The notes under the pieces: model-generated
The model's database searches: none
The model's input: the letters and a program-made list of their open reading frames with translations, nothing else
Told to the model about the DNA's origin: nothing
Shown: piece by piece, positions 34,448-44,247 of the stretch
Layout of the letters: every line of letters begins with the position of its first letter
Position numbering within the stretch: position 1 is the first letter of the stretch
From: Staphylococcus sp.
GTDB lineage: Bacteria > Bacteroidota > Bacteroidia > Bacteroidales > Muribaculaceae
Length of the DNA stretch: 64,000 nt
Assembly: GCA_023665865.1 (NCBI GenBank)
Contig: JAMPDC010000001.1
Span: 1,413,989-1,477,988, forward strand
Direction: 5' to 3'
Made by a program: the position numbers and the translations under genes

Positions 34448-36514
34448 TCATTCTGTCACGGCGACTTTGCAGGTGCCGACGATATAGATGCCCGGGGCGA
34501 GTCCCTCGGTGGCTGTAAGAGGATCGACCTGCGATCTCACTTTGACACCACAGAGATTCCATACGTCAACCGGAGCGGCATCAAAGTCAATGGTCACGGT
34601 GTCGAGGCCTGACTCTCCGGAAGGATTGTCGCTGACATAGACTTTTGATATGCGGAACGGAGCGTTGCCCAACGACCAGAAGCCGGCAATGTAGATGTGG
34701 GAGGGATCGAGTTTGCGTCCTGCATCGGAACGCAGATCTGCAAGATCGAGCACCGCACGGCCATTGTTGCCGAAGTCGGCCATCGCAGGGTCTGTCCAGT
34801 AATTGTCCTGATCGTAGACACGGAAAGAGACTGCGGCATTGTTCGGGCCCTCCATCTCAGCTATGAGATAGCGGTAGGCGGAAAGGTCAAGGGCGGCAGG
34901 ATATTTCCATCCGGCAAAACCATATTTACCGGTAAGGATTTCGTGGGTCGAGGGGTCAAACGAGCCGTTTTCCCAAATCGAAGTGTTGAAAAATCCGCGC
35001 CGGAAGGGGAAAGGTGTGGAAGTGAACGTCATCTCCCTTTCGTAAGCCTTACCCCCGACCGTATAGGTTATGGTGACAGGGGTCGAACCGATGGAATTGG
35101 CCGTGAATTTGCCGTCGGCCCATGACACGACCGCCGGATCGGCAATGGCGACCTCGACGGGAGCACTGACCGTCGACTGATAGCCCTGCGAATAATCGGA
35201 GACAAGGGCCATACCGACAGAATTGCCGGTCATTATCACGCAGTCATCACCCTCGACCGGAGTCGAGAAAGCAAGCCTTATGCTTGCAGGCTCCGGCAAC
35301 TCATCTCCGGCATATTCCTTGAACCAATGATAGATGGGCCACGGACATGCTTCCGGATCATTGAGCACGGTATAGTTGCCACCGACAGCCGGCTCATCCC
35401 TGAAAGCAGCGAGGAGTTCGCATCCGGTGAACAGCAGCCAGCTGACATTGCCGCTATTGTCGGCGAGAAGTTTGAAGTTTGCGCCGAAACCCTCACCGAG
35501 CATCTTGCCGGTGATGCTTTTGCCCCACGAGGCTTCATATTTAGACGGAGCCCAGTCCATCTCGGTCACCATGACAGGTGCGAAATCGGCCATAGGCTTG
35601 ATCTGCGCATCCCATCCGGCGGAAAACGCCGCGAAACCTCCACCGTAGCTTCCGCCAAGCTCATGGCTCGGTTCGATGGCGTCGCTGCCATACCACCCGG
35701 GATAGACATGGACGGCATAGCCGATATTGTCACCCTTGACAGGATATTTTGCGAAGCCGGCATATTGCGACTGGTAGCCGGTGCCGGGGATCCAGAGAAT
35801 ATTCCCGCAACCGTTGCCACGCATGAGGTCGACAATCTCCTGGAAAAATTGAGTCAGGCTCTCGAAACAGGCGTCGGTATTCGAACCATACTGACCGTCG
35901 GTCCCCTTGATATGGACCGGCTCGTTGGCCAGCTCAAACATGATGTGGGGATTGTCAGTGAGGCGTTTTTGGGCCGAGACATAGCCCCACACGCGCTTCA
36001 GATAACGGTGGTAGGCATCGCCGACCGCGATTCTCTCCGGGCAGACTCCCGGAGGGCGCATCACGACATAGAGCCCCTTTGAAACGGCATACTCAGCCAT
36101 CGGGATGAACACTTTGTAGAGATAGGTCGTGAATCGGTTGAAGTCGAAAGCCGATATATCATTCTCACCGGTGGTCTGGACGCCGGGAGTGTTTGACCAA
36201 TATGGATCCATGTGCAGGCGGATGAAACTCATGCGCCATCCTGCAGCCAGCATCTCGTCGATTTTCTGCTTGTTGTAGGCGAGACAGGCATCCACATCAT
36301 AGTTTGACCATTTCTTGCCCTGCTCGTTGAACCACGGGCTGTAGGTCTGGGCGAAGCCATGGAGATTGACGGTGTTGCCGGCACCGTCGACCAGATAGCG
36401 TCCGTCGACATGAAGTTCGGGCATATCCATCCCCGGCCATGCAAGGGCGGGAGCGAAACCGGAGAGAAGCGCTGCGACCGCACAGATAAATCTTGTCATG
36501 ATTCTCATAATCAT
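34448..36514 (-). CDS. GH5 endo-glycanase, likely xylanase, with Big2-like domain
   Basis: A 688-residue secreted endo-enzyme. Signal MTRFICAVAALLSGFAPALA; the GH5 barrel holds the acid/base Glu198 (FELANEPV) and nucleophile Glu318 (VTEMDWAP). The early block GFAQTYSPWFNEQGKKWSNYD recalls GH5_21 arabinoxylan enzymes; this subfamily call is tentative. Residues ~410-500 form a bacterial Ig-like (Big2) domain (VSWADGKFTANSIGSTPVTITYTVGG), and ~505-690 a beta-sandwich ending in a possible sorting region. ATG 36514 overlaps the previous stop (ATGA). Confidence 0.85.
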   Translation of the reverse strand: MIMRIMTRFICAVAALLSGFAPALAWPGMDMPELHVDGRYLVDGAGNTVNLHGFAQTYSPWFNEQGKKWSNYDVDACLAYNKQKIDEMLAAGWRMSFIRLHMDPYWSNTPGVQTTGENDISAFDFNRFTTYLYKVFIPMAEYAVSKGLYVVMRPPGVCPERIAVGDAYHRYLKRVWGYVSAQKRLTDNPHIMFELANEPVHIKGTDGQYGSNTDACFESLTQFFQEIVDLMRGNGCGNILWIPGTGYQSQYAGFAKYPVKGDNIGYAVHVYPGWYGSDAIEPSHELGGSYGGGFAAFSAGWDAQIKPMADFAPVMVTEMDWAPSKYEASWGKSITGKMLGEGFGANFKLLADNSGNVSWLLFTGCELLAAFRDEPAVGGNYTVLNDPEACPWPIYHWFKEYAGDELPEPASIRLAFSTPVEGDDCVIMTGNSVGMALVSDYSQGYQSTVSAPVEVAIADPAVVSWADGKFTANSIGSTPVTITYTVGGKAYEREMTFTSTPFPFRRGFFNTSIWENGSFDPSTHEILTGKYGFAGWKYPAALDLSAYRYLIAEMEGPNNAAVSFRVYDQDNYWTDPAMADFGNNGRAVLDLADLRSDAGRKLDPSHIYIAGFWSLGNAPFRISKVYVSDNPSGESGLDTVTIDFDAAPVDVWNLCGVKVRSQVDPLTATEGLAPGIYIVGTCKVAVTE

Positions 36515-37890
36515 TCGAATTTCCACCAGTCAAAATTGAACAGTTTAGGACCTTTGCGCCCCTTGAACACGAAGTAGAGATCATGTAGGCCTGACACCTC
36601 CATGAGAGCTGGGGTCTCGAGATAGCTCCACTCTTCCCATCCGCCTGTGCCGGGGACGTCGAGGACAGCGACAAGATCACCACCGATGCTGTCGGTGCGC
36701 ACCTCTATGCGACCGCCACGGAGCGCACTCGCTACCGACGCACCGAAGCGCCGTGGGCCACCGCTGTTGAAATTGACATTGGCCACCTTTATGTAGTCGC
36801 CATCGTGGATATCACTCACATAGACACCTGTATTGGCATTGGGTTCTGTAGCCACCCCTTGTGACCATGCCATAGTCTCGGCCTCCACACGGCGGAAGGG
36901 ATCAAAGGTTCCCACCGCGGGAGCACCCTCGCCGGTCGGCATGATAGTCGGGATAGTGCCGTCGGGATTATATTCAAACGGCTCGACGGCCACACTGCGT
37001 GCAAAGCCGCCTCCTCCGGGAAGTTTGCCGTTGTGATAGAAGAAATATGATTTGCCTTTATAATCAATGATACCGCTGTGGTTAGTGAATGAATTTGTAT
37101 CGGACAGCGGCATTATCTCGCCCATGTATTTCCACGGCCCCGTCGGGTGGTCGCTCATGGAGTAAGCGATATGCTCCGGCACTCCACCGGCGGCATAGAC
37201 AAGATAATATTTGCCGTCACGCTTGAAAAACCAAGGCCCTTCCGTGTAGTTGTCACGATACTTCTTGCCTTCCACCCTATCCTTAGGTCCCGGTGCTCCA
37301 AATCCCTCGACAGTCTGTTCAATCTTCCGGACTTCACCGTCAAAGCTGACCATATCAGGATTGAGTTTCACATAATATATCTCCGGGTTGCCCCAGTAGA
37401 GATAAGCCTGTCCGTCATCATCAACAAACACCGTCGGGTCAATATAGTCCCAGCTCCCGTCGGCGAGCGGTTTGCCGATGGCATCCTTGAAGGGGCCAGT
37501 CGGCGAATCGGCTACAGCGACACCGATAGCCATAGTCCCCGAGAGCTTGGAGTGGATCGGGACGTAGAGATAAAACTTTCCGTTGCGGGCAATGCACTGC
37601 GGAGCCCAGGCGCGGTCGTCGCCCCACGAGAAATCCTCGATGGCAAGCGGCGAGCCGTGGTCAGTCCAGTTGACCATATCCGTGGTCGAATACACACGCC
37701 ATTCCTGCATCCAGAAGAAATCGGCATTGTTCTCGTCATGGCCGGTGTAGAGATAGAGTGTATCATTGTAGACCATCGGGGCCGGATCGGTCGTATAGCA
37801 TGTCTGTATTATAGGATTGTCGGCAAGCATAGTGACTGTGCCGGAGGCGAGCAAGCCTGTCGCCATCAATATTTTGCTCAGAGTTTTCAT
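36511..37890 (-). CDS. GH43-CBM6 arabinoxylan arabinofuranosidase
   Basis: A 459-residue secreted enzyme. A signal peptide (ILMATGLLASGTVTMLA) precedes a five-blade propeller with the three GH43 acids: Asp in YTTDPAPMV, Asp in DYIDPTVFVDDDG and Glu in NYTEGPWFF. Residues ~330-459 are a CBM6-type sandwich (VEAETMAW ... WEEWSYLETPALMEVSGLHDLYFVFKG), which binds xylan chains. The GH43-CBM6 pairing is typical of enzymes that remove arabinose from arabinoxylan (GH43_29-like). 34 bp after the CE1 gene. Confidence 0.88.
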   Translation of the reverse strand: MKTLSKILMATGLLASGTVTMLADNPIIQTCYTTDPAPMVYNDTLYLYTGHDENNADFFWMQEWRVYSTTDMVNWTDHGSPLAIEDFSWGDDRAWAPQCIARNGKFYLYVPIHSKLSGTMAIGVAVADSPTGPFKDAIGKPLADGSWDYIDPTVFVDDDGQAYLYWGNPEIYYVKLNPDMVSFDGEVRKIEQTVEGFGAPGPKDRVEGKKYRDNYTEGPWFFKRDGKYYLVYAAGGVPEHIAYSMSDHPTGPWKYMGEIMPLSDTNSFTNHSGIIDYKGKSYFFYHNGKLPGGGGFARSVAVEPFEYNPDGTIPTIMPTGEGAPAVGTFDPFRRVEAETMAWSQGVATEPNANTGVYVSDIHDGDYIKVANVNFNSGGPRRFGASVASALRGGRIEVRTDSIGGDLVAVLDVPGTGGWEEWSYLETPALMEVSGLHDLYFVFKGRKGPKLFNFDWWKFE

Positions 37891-37924
37891 GTCTTTGGAA
37901 GGTATTTATATTATGATATTATTG

Positions 37925-39082
<1,158 letters not shown>

Positions 39083-39129
39083 TCAGATAATTGGTTAGAA
39101 TTGATCGGTTGTTTGAGAAGATGCATGGT

Positions 39130-39175
39130 AAAAAAAATCACCGCCGGGAGGGAAGTGCATACCTCCCGACGGTGA
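39130..39175 (-). terminator. Rho-independent terminator inside the PUL
   Basis: A 14-bp stem with one mismatch (39138-39151 with 39162-39175) and then eight T on the minus strand. It sits 52 bp after the GH10 stop and 54 bp before the CE1 start. No new promoter is seen, so it may limit read-through to the later genes. Confidence 0.9.
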
Positions 39176-39226
39176 ACTGACCATTACCCGAATGGTCTCT
39201 TTCTACCAAAATAATGAACTATTGTT

Positions 39227-41344
39227 TTACTTTCCTGCAAGGCCATCGGCAAAACCGCCGTAGGCAGGCTTGCGGCTGAAGCTGAGATTCCAGAGGCCGA
39301 TAGGCTCACCGGCGCGCCAGCCAGAACCGGCGGGGCTGTCGGTCATGGCCCACTGGCAGATGCCATATTGCTGGTTGACGGGGATGATCTCGAAATATTT
39401 GTCGATCACAAACTTATAGTAGGCGGCCATTGCCTGCTCCTGTTCGAAAGTGACATTTTCTGTCTTGACTGTATTGCCGTTCTCGTCACAAAGTCCCATG
39501 TCGAGCTCGGTTATGCGGACAAGTTTGCCGGAGTTGGCGAGGAGCTGGAACATCTTGACGACATGAGCCTCCTTGGATGCCTGAGTCTCGGGATTCATGT
39601 AGCAGGTGATGTGCATCTGCGAGCCGATACCGTCGATTCTGGTCACACCATCCGACTCCCACTGCTCGATCCACGAGATGAGACTCTTGAGTTTCTGGTT
39701 GTCGTCCCAGTCCGACTCAAGGTTGTAGTCGTTGACAAAGAGCTTCAGTTCATCGGGATTACCGCCGTTCTCCGCAAAGTATTGACGGGCGAACTTAACG
39801 GGTACACGCACGAAGTTGTCGCCGAGATAATCCTGCCAGAAGAACTTGTTTGAGGGATCGTCGGTGGTCGCTGCGTGCTGGAGATCGTAGCGCTGACCCC
39901 ACGGACCGCCGGAGATAGCCTCATTGACGACATCCCAGGCCTTCACACGTCCGCCGGTAGCTTCCATCATGCCCTTGATCCAGCGTTCCATCTCAGCGGT
40001 GAGCACCTCACACTTCTCTTCGGGCGACATAGGCAGCTTGTTGAGCTTCTCGACCCTGTAGACAGAGATTGAGCGGACGTCAAGAGTAGCGTCAGTGGTC
40101 TGCGGTTTGAAAATCACGTCATAGGCACCGCCAGTGACGCCGGACATACTGAGGCGAACCCTATTATGTCCCTCATTGATCATCACCGGAACAGAGATAG
40201 CCTGCGCATCTCCTCCCCAGCCGTTTTGCATCGTGAGTTGCACGCCTTCAGCCGCCTTTGAAGCTGTGACGTCGAGATAGATGACATAGTCACCCTCGGT
40301 GAGCTTATTCTCGTCGGCGGGAAGGATAAAGAACTGCGACCAGTCGCCGGTGGGAACAAAGTGGAGACAACCGTTGACAACCGGAGGCTCGCAACCCATC
40401 GGATAGAAGGGGAAGGGGCCATCCTGGTAGGTCTTTTCATAGACGAGCGTCTCGACTTCGACAGCCGGAGCCTCGGAGTGGGTGATTTTAACCCATTCGA
40501 TCTCGAGTTTACCATCGTAGGTGCCGGGCTGGAAAACCACGAAGCTGCTCTCGGTGGTAAGACCGTCGAAAGTTACCGAACACTCGCTCCACTCGTCGGT
40601 GAAACTCATCTTCTTCTCAAGTAGAGCGCCCCAGTTGCCAAGCTGAGCGTTGAGCTCGCCGGCCTCGCTGCCACGGATACGCGCGGTCACGGTGTAGGTG
40701 CGGCCGGGGACGGTCGAAGCGCCGTCGAGCACGAAGAACTGATACCACTCGCCGGGATATTCGGGGACGGTCAGGATGCCGTCGATGATCTCGGGAGCAT
40801 AGCCCATGACGTAGAAGGGAAACGAGGTGTCGCCCTTGAAACTCTTGACTGCATCCTCGACTTCGTTTTTCGCATCGGGATCCACATCGAGCTCGCGGTC
40901 GGCGATGAGACTGTTGAGCCACTTGACATTCTGCTGTTCGTGCCAGCAGAGAGTGTGGCCGTAGACCTCAAGACCGGCCTGCTCGGCCGCATCAACAAAG
41001 GAGGTGACGGTGCCGAAGTTCATCTCGCCGTCATCGCCGACGACCGAGGCATATTTCATCGCATTGCCGGCTGTGATCTGATCGAAATTGGCATTGGTGA
41101 TGCGGTAGACCTGACCCATCTTGATATAGTCGGGAGCTGAGACACCTGCGCCGAGTTTGAACGACGGATTGATGTTGGCGCGCTCTCTGAGATAGTCCTT
41201 CAGATTGCCGTAGGCATTGAGATACTCATATTGCGCGATGCTCTGAGGCTTCTCGACGAAGTAGTTGTCGATCTCCTGGTCGGCACATCCCGTGAGGGAT
41301 GCACCGACGAGGAATAAAAGCCATAGTTTATGATTGGTTTTCAT
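39227..41344 (-). CDS. xyn10C: Surface GH10 endo-1,4-beta-xylanase with two inserted CBMs
   Basis: A 705-residue lipoprotein (LLFLVGASLTGC, Cys20). The GH10 barrel is interrupted: the first part ends near YGHTLCWHEQ (128-136), then ~165-430 hold two related carbohydrate-binding modules (repeats starting FPFYVMGYAPEIIDG and FPFYPMGCEPPVVNG), and the barrel resumes with the acid/base Glu475 (DVVNEAISGG) and nucleophile Glu613 (VRITELDMG). This layout and position match Xyn10C of Prevotella bryantii and B. ovatus homologues. It would cut xylan on the cell surface to feed the SusCD pairs. Confidence 0.95.
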   Translation of the reverse strand: MKTNHKLWLLFLVGASLTGCADQEIDNYFVEKPQSIAQYEYLNAYGNLKDYLRERANINPSFKLGAGVSAPDYIKMGQVYRITNANFDQITAGNAMKYASVVGDDGEMNFGTVTSFVDAAEQAGLEVYGHTLCWHEQQNVKWLNSLIADRELDVDPDAKNEVEDAVKSFKGDTSFPFYVMGYAPEIIDGILTVPEYPGEWYQFFVLDGASTVPGRTYTVTARIRGSEAGELNAQLGNWGALLEKKMSFTDEWSECSVTFDGLTTESSFVVFQPGTYDGKLEIEWVKITHSEAPAVEVETLVYEKTYQDGPFPFYPMGCEPPVVNGCLHFVPTGDWSQFFILPADENKLTEGDYVIYLDVTASKAAEGVQLTMQNGWGGDAQAISVPVMINEGHNRVRLSMSGVTGGAYDVIFKPQTTDATLDVRSISVYRVEKLNKLPMSPEEKCEVLTAEMERWIKGMMEATGGRVKAWDVVNEAISGGPWGQRYDLQHAATTDDPSNKFFWQDYLGDNFVRVPVKFARQYFAENGGNPDELKLFVNDYNLESDWDDNQKLKSLISWIEQWESDGVTRIDGIGSQMHITCYMNPETQASKEAHVVKMFQLLANSGKLVRITELDMGLCDENGNTVKTENVTFEQEQAMAAYYKFVIDKYFEIIPVNQQYGICQWAMTDSPAGSGWRAGEPIGLWNLSFSRKPAYGGFADGLAGK

Positions 41345-41366
41345 TTATGAGCGTGATAAATTGTGG

Positions 41367-42443
41367 TTAGCGGATAGTGTAGCTGAATGTTTCCAGTTTG
41401 CTCTGGCGGTCGCGGGCCACGAGGGTCTCGGTGACATTGGCGGTATATTCCGCCATAGCGCCGGTGGCTTCATTGACTACATAAGGGATGGTGTAGCTGT
41501 AGGTCAGCTCAATCATGTCGCGGTCGGCGTTGCCCCAGGCTTTCACGGCACCATGATAGGTGTACTTGCCGTTACCCGAAGCGGAACATCCGGGAGTCGC
41601 GGCGCTGACGGTGACATTGCCATTGGCGTCGATATCGACAAGAAGATCGCAGGAGATATTTTTCTCAACTTTCGCACCTGAGGCCGAAGTGCAGGCCACC
41701 GAATGGCTGATACTGTAGTGAGAGCCAGACAGGGACTTGGAGGTGAGATACTTGATATCGGCGCTCTCCCAGTTGGCTGCGTTGCTCTCGGAGGAGAAAG
41801 CCACACCGTTGTTGACTCCCGACACCTTCGACTTGCTCAGCCAAGTGCCGGCCCACTGGTTCTTATACTTTATCGCATAGATGGTATAGTTCTTGGGGAG
41901 AGTCGACCACTGTGAACTCTGCACATAGCTCGGAGCTGCACCGTCAACCTTGGGCTTGCCTTCGAGGATGGAGTCGGAGGCCGATGTGATGCGCACGGGG
42001 AGCACATAGCAGGTGTTGACCGCATCGGGATCGGCGAAAAACGCATCCTCAAGATGCACCTTGAGATAGCCGAGCACCTTGCCCTTCTCGATAGGCACCT
42101 TGGTGTCGTTGAGGAAGGTGTAGTATGACGGCGGGAGCAACTTCATCTCCGACCCGTCGGCAAAGGCCATACCCTCGATCAGCGTGGGATCAACCTCAAG
42201 CTGCGCCCAACGGGTCTTCTTGTTGGTATTGACACCACCAAGCACCGGGCAAAGCTGGAAGATGTGGGCATTGTCGAGGCTGGTGTCATATTCGCCGTCC
42301 TCACCGAGAGTGATAGTGCGGACCGGTGTCTGCTGCGCAAACGAGATGGTCTGATAGATATAGTCGGGAAACTCCTGGCTGCCATTTTTGCATGATGAAA
42401 GCGCCAAAGCCATGCCGAGAAGTGAGAAAATTACTTTTTTCAT
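41367..42443 (-). CDS. xusE: XusE-like surface lipoprotein (DUF1735-containing)
   Basis: A 358-residue lipoprotein with signal KKVIFSLLGMALALSSC; start ATG 42443 (upstream codons are not needed). The N-terminal ~150 residues fit DUF1735/BT_3987-like (LEVDPTLIEGMAFADGSEMKLLPPSYYTF; YVLPVRITSASDSIL), and the C-terminal half is beta-rich. By position between the second SusD and GH10 it matches XusE of xylan loci, a possible glycan-binding protein. No enzyme motif. Confidence 0.82.
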   Translation of the reverse strand: MKKVIFSLLGMALALSSCKNGSQEFPDYIYQTISFAQQTPVRTITLGEDGEYDTSLDNAHIFQLCPVLGGVNTNKKTRWAQLEVDPTLIEGMAFADGSEMKLLPPSYYTFLNDTKVPIEKGKVLGYLKVHLEDAFFADPDAVNTCYVLPVRITSASDSILEGKPKVDGAAPSYVQSSQWSTLPKNYTIYAIKYKNQWAGTWLSKSKVSGVNNGVAFSSESNAANWESADIKYLTSKSLSGSHYSISHSVACTSASGAKVEKNISCDLLVDIDANGNVTVSAATPGCSASGNGKYTYHGAVKAWGNADRDMIELTYSYTIPYVVNEATGAMAEYTANVTETLVARDRQSKLETFSYTIR

Positions 42444-42469
42444 GATTTCAAATTTGAGTTTTGAGAATG

Positions 42470-44227
42470 TTACCAACCCTGGTTCTGTGAAAGTTCGCTG
42501 AATTTAAGCACCTCAGAGTAAGGGATCGGGCCATAATACATATAGTCCTTGTAGTTGCGTGTCTCGACGTCAAAGACGTTGAAGACTCCACCCTCGATGC
42601 TCATACCTGTGGCAGTTGAGTTGAGATTTGCTTTCCAGCGGCGGAGATCCCAGAAACGATGCCCCTCGAAGGAGAGTTCGATGCGACGCTCGTTGCGGAT
42701 GAGCTCGCGCATCTTTTCCTTGTCACCCTTGATCGACTCAAGATAGGCGTCGCCGTTTTCAACACCGACACCGGCGCGCTGGCGGAGAGCCTTGACAACA
42801 TCGTAGGCCGAATAGCTGTGCGAACCGGCGCCCATCGGGCCCCAGGCTTCGTTGGCGGCTTCGGCATAGAGAAGGAACATTTCAGTGTAGCGGATACGCG
42901 GGGTGTAGTGATACTCCTCGGTCGTACCGTTGGGGTCAAGGCTGATGTCGGTGCGCAAGAGCTTACGGAGATAGTAGCCTGTGCGGGTCGACGAACCGTT
43001 GAGCTTGTTGAGCGCGTCATTGTTGGTACCGTCGGCGGCTGTAGTGATGGTAGCGTTCGAGAGACCCATGGTCATACCGTTGTAGGTGACATAGGCAGCG
43101 AGGCGCGGATCGCGCTCGGCGTATGGGGTCGAAGCATTGTAGCCGGCGCTCTGATCAGTGATCGGATAGCCGTTGGCCATCGGGAAGGCATCGACAAAAT
43201 TCTGTGTCGGATTCACGCGGCCTTTACCATAGATCGACGGAGGATAGTTATCAGCCTCAAGTGAGTTTGACTTAGAGCGCTCGCTCATCCAGAGCACTTC
43301 GGCGGGAATAGTGGCCGAGGTGATGTTGTTGATGTCGGTGACATTGCAATACCAAGTCCAGCCGGTGGGGTCCATACCGGCCACGCCGCCGATATGGTCG
43401 AGGACCTTGGCGCCGGCGTCGGCAGCCTCTGCCCAGCTGATGCCTGAACCTTCGGCAAAGGCAGGACTCGCGCCGAGAAGGTTGAGCTTGGCGAGGAATG
43501 CCTCGACAACTCGACCGGAGATACGGCCGCAGAAGTTATTGCCAAACACTCGGGTCACCTGGCTCATCGCAGCCCCTGCATAGCGGCTCTGGATCTTGCT
43601 CATCTCAGCAGCGTCGCCATATTCCCAGGGAAGAACATCAAGAGCCTTGGCGGCATCGCGGCGGATGGCCTCGACACACTCCACAAACGTGTTGCGGGGA
43701 ATGTTGAAGTTCGATGACTGGTCTTCGGCTTCCTCAAGGATGGGCACACCGAGCAGACGGCCGTCGGTCGAATAGCCGGCGTGTGACTCGAGCAGATAGT
43801 AGTTATACATTGCACGCAGAGCATAGGCCTCGGCCTTCTCGCGGTCGCAGAACATCTGGGAGACCATCTCGTCGTCGGCCCAATGGACGCGGTCACATCT
43901 CTCGAGGAACATGTTGAGATACTGGATGGCCGATTTGCACAGAGTCCAGCGGTCAAAAGCATTGTCCGACGAGGTCCATGAACCGGCAGCCGCCTTACGA
44001 TAGCTGTTGGTAGGGTCATTGGACACTGCATCGTCGGTCGCAACCTCGTTGAACGAGTATGAGCCGACAGGAATGCGCGTGTAGCCGTTGGCGAGGATAC
44101 CCTCGGCATACTGGGCGTTGTTATACATGTGGTCAATGCCCAGATTGTTCTCTATAGCCGGCTCAAAGAGGTCGTCGCACGACGCAAGCATCGCAGCTAC
44201 AGGTATAAGGAATAGATATTTTTTCAT
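42470..44227 (-). CDS. xusD: SusD-like glycan-binding lipoprotein, second pair
   Basis: A 585-residue lipoprotein (FLIPVAAMLASC). RagB/SusD signatures: helical TPR part with KAEAYALRAMYNYYLLESHAG, and the C-terminal IRNERRIELSFEGHRFWDLRRWK. Acts as the lid of the XusC transporter and binds xylo-oligosaccharides. 20 bp after its SusC. Second of two pairs in the locus. Confidence 0.94.
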   Translation of the reverse strand: MKKYLFLIPVAAMLASCDDLFEPAIENNLGIDHMYNNAQYAEGILANGYTRIPVGSYSFNEVATDDAVSNDPTNSYRKAAAGSWTSSDNAFDRWTLCKSAIQYLNMFLERCDRVHWADDEMVSQMFCDREKAEAYALRAMYNYYLLESHAGYSTDGRLLGVPILEEAEDQSSNFNIPRNTFVECVEAIRRDAAKALDVLPWEYGDAAEMSKIQSRYAGAAMSQVTRVFGNNFCGRISGRVVEAFLAKLNLLGASPAFAEGSGISWAEAADAGAKVLDHIGGVAGMDPTGWTWYCNVTDINNITSATIPAEVLWMSERSKSNSLEADNYPPSIYGKGRVNPTQNFVDAFPMANGYPITDQSAGYNASTPYAERDPRLAAYVTYNGMTMGLSNATITTAADGTNNDALNKLNGSSTRTGYYLRKLLRTDISLDPNGTTEEYHYTPRIRYTEMFLLYAEAANEAWGPMGAGSHSYSAYDVVKALRQRAGVGVENGDAYLESIKGDKEKMRELIRNERRIELSFEGHRFWDLRRWKANLNSTATGMSIEGGVFNVFDVETRNYKDYMYYGPIPYSEVLKFSELSQNQGW

Positions 44228-44247
44228 TATTTCAGTTTTTTGCCGGA

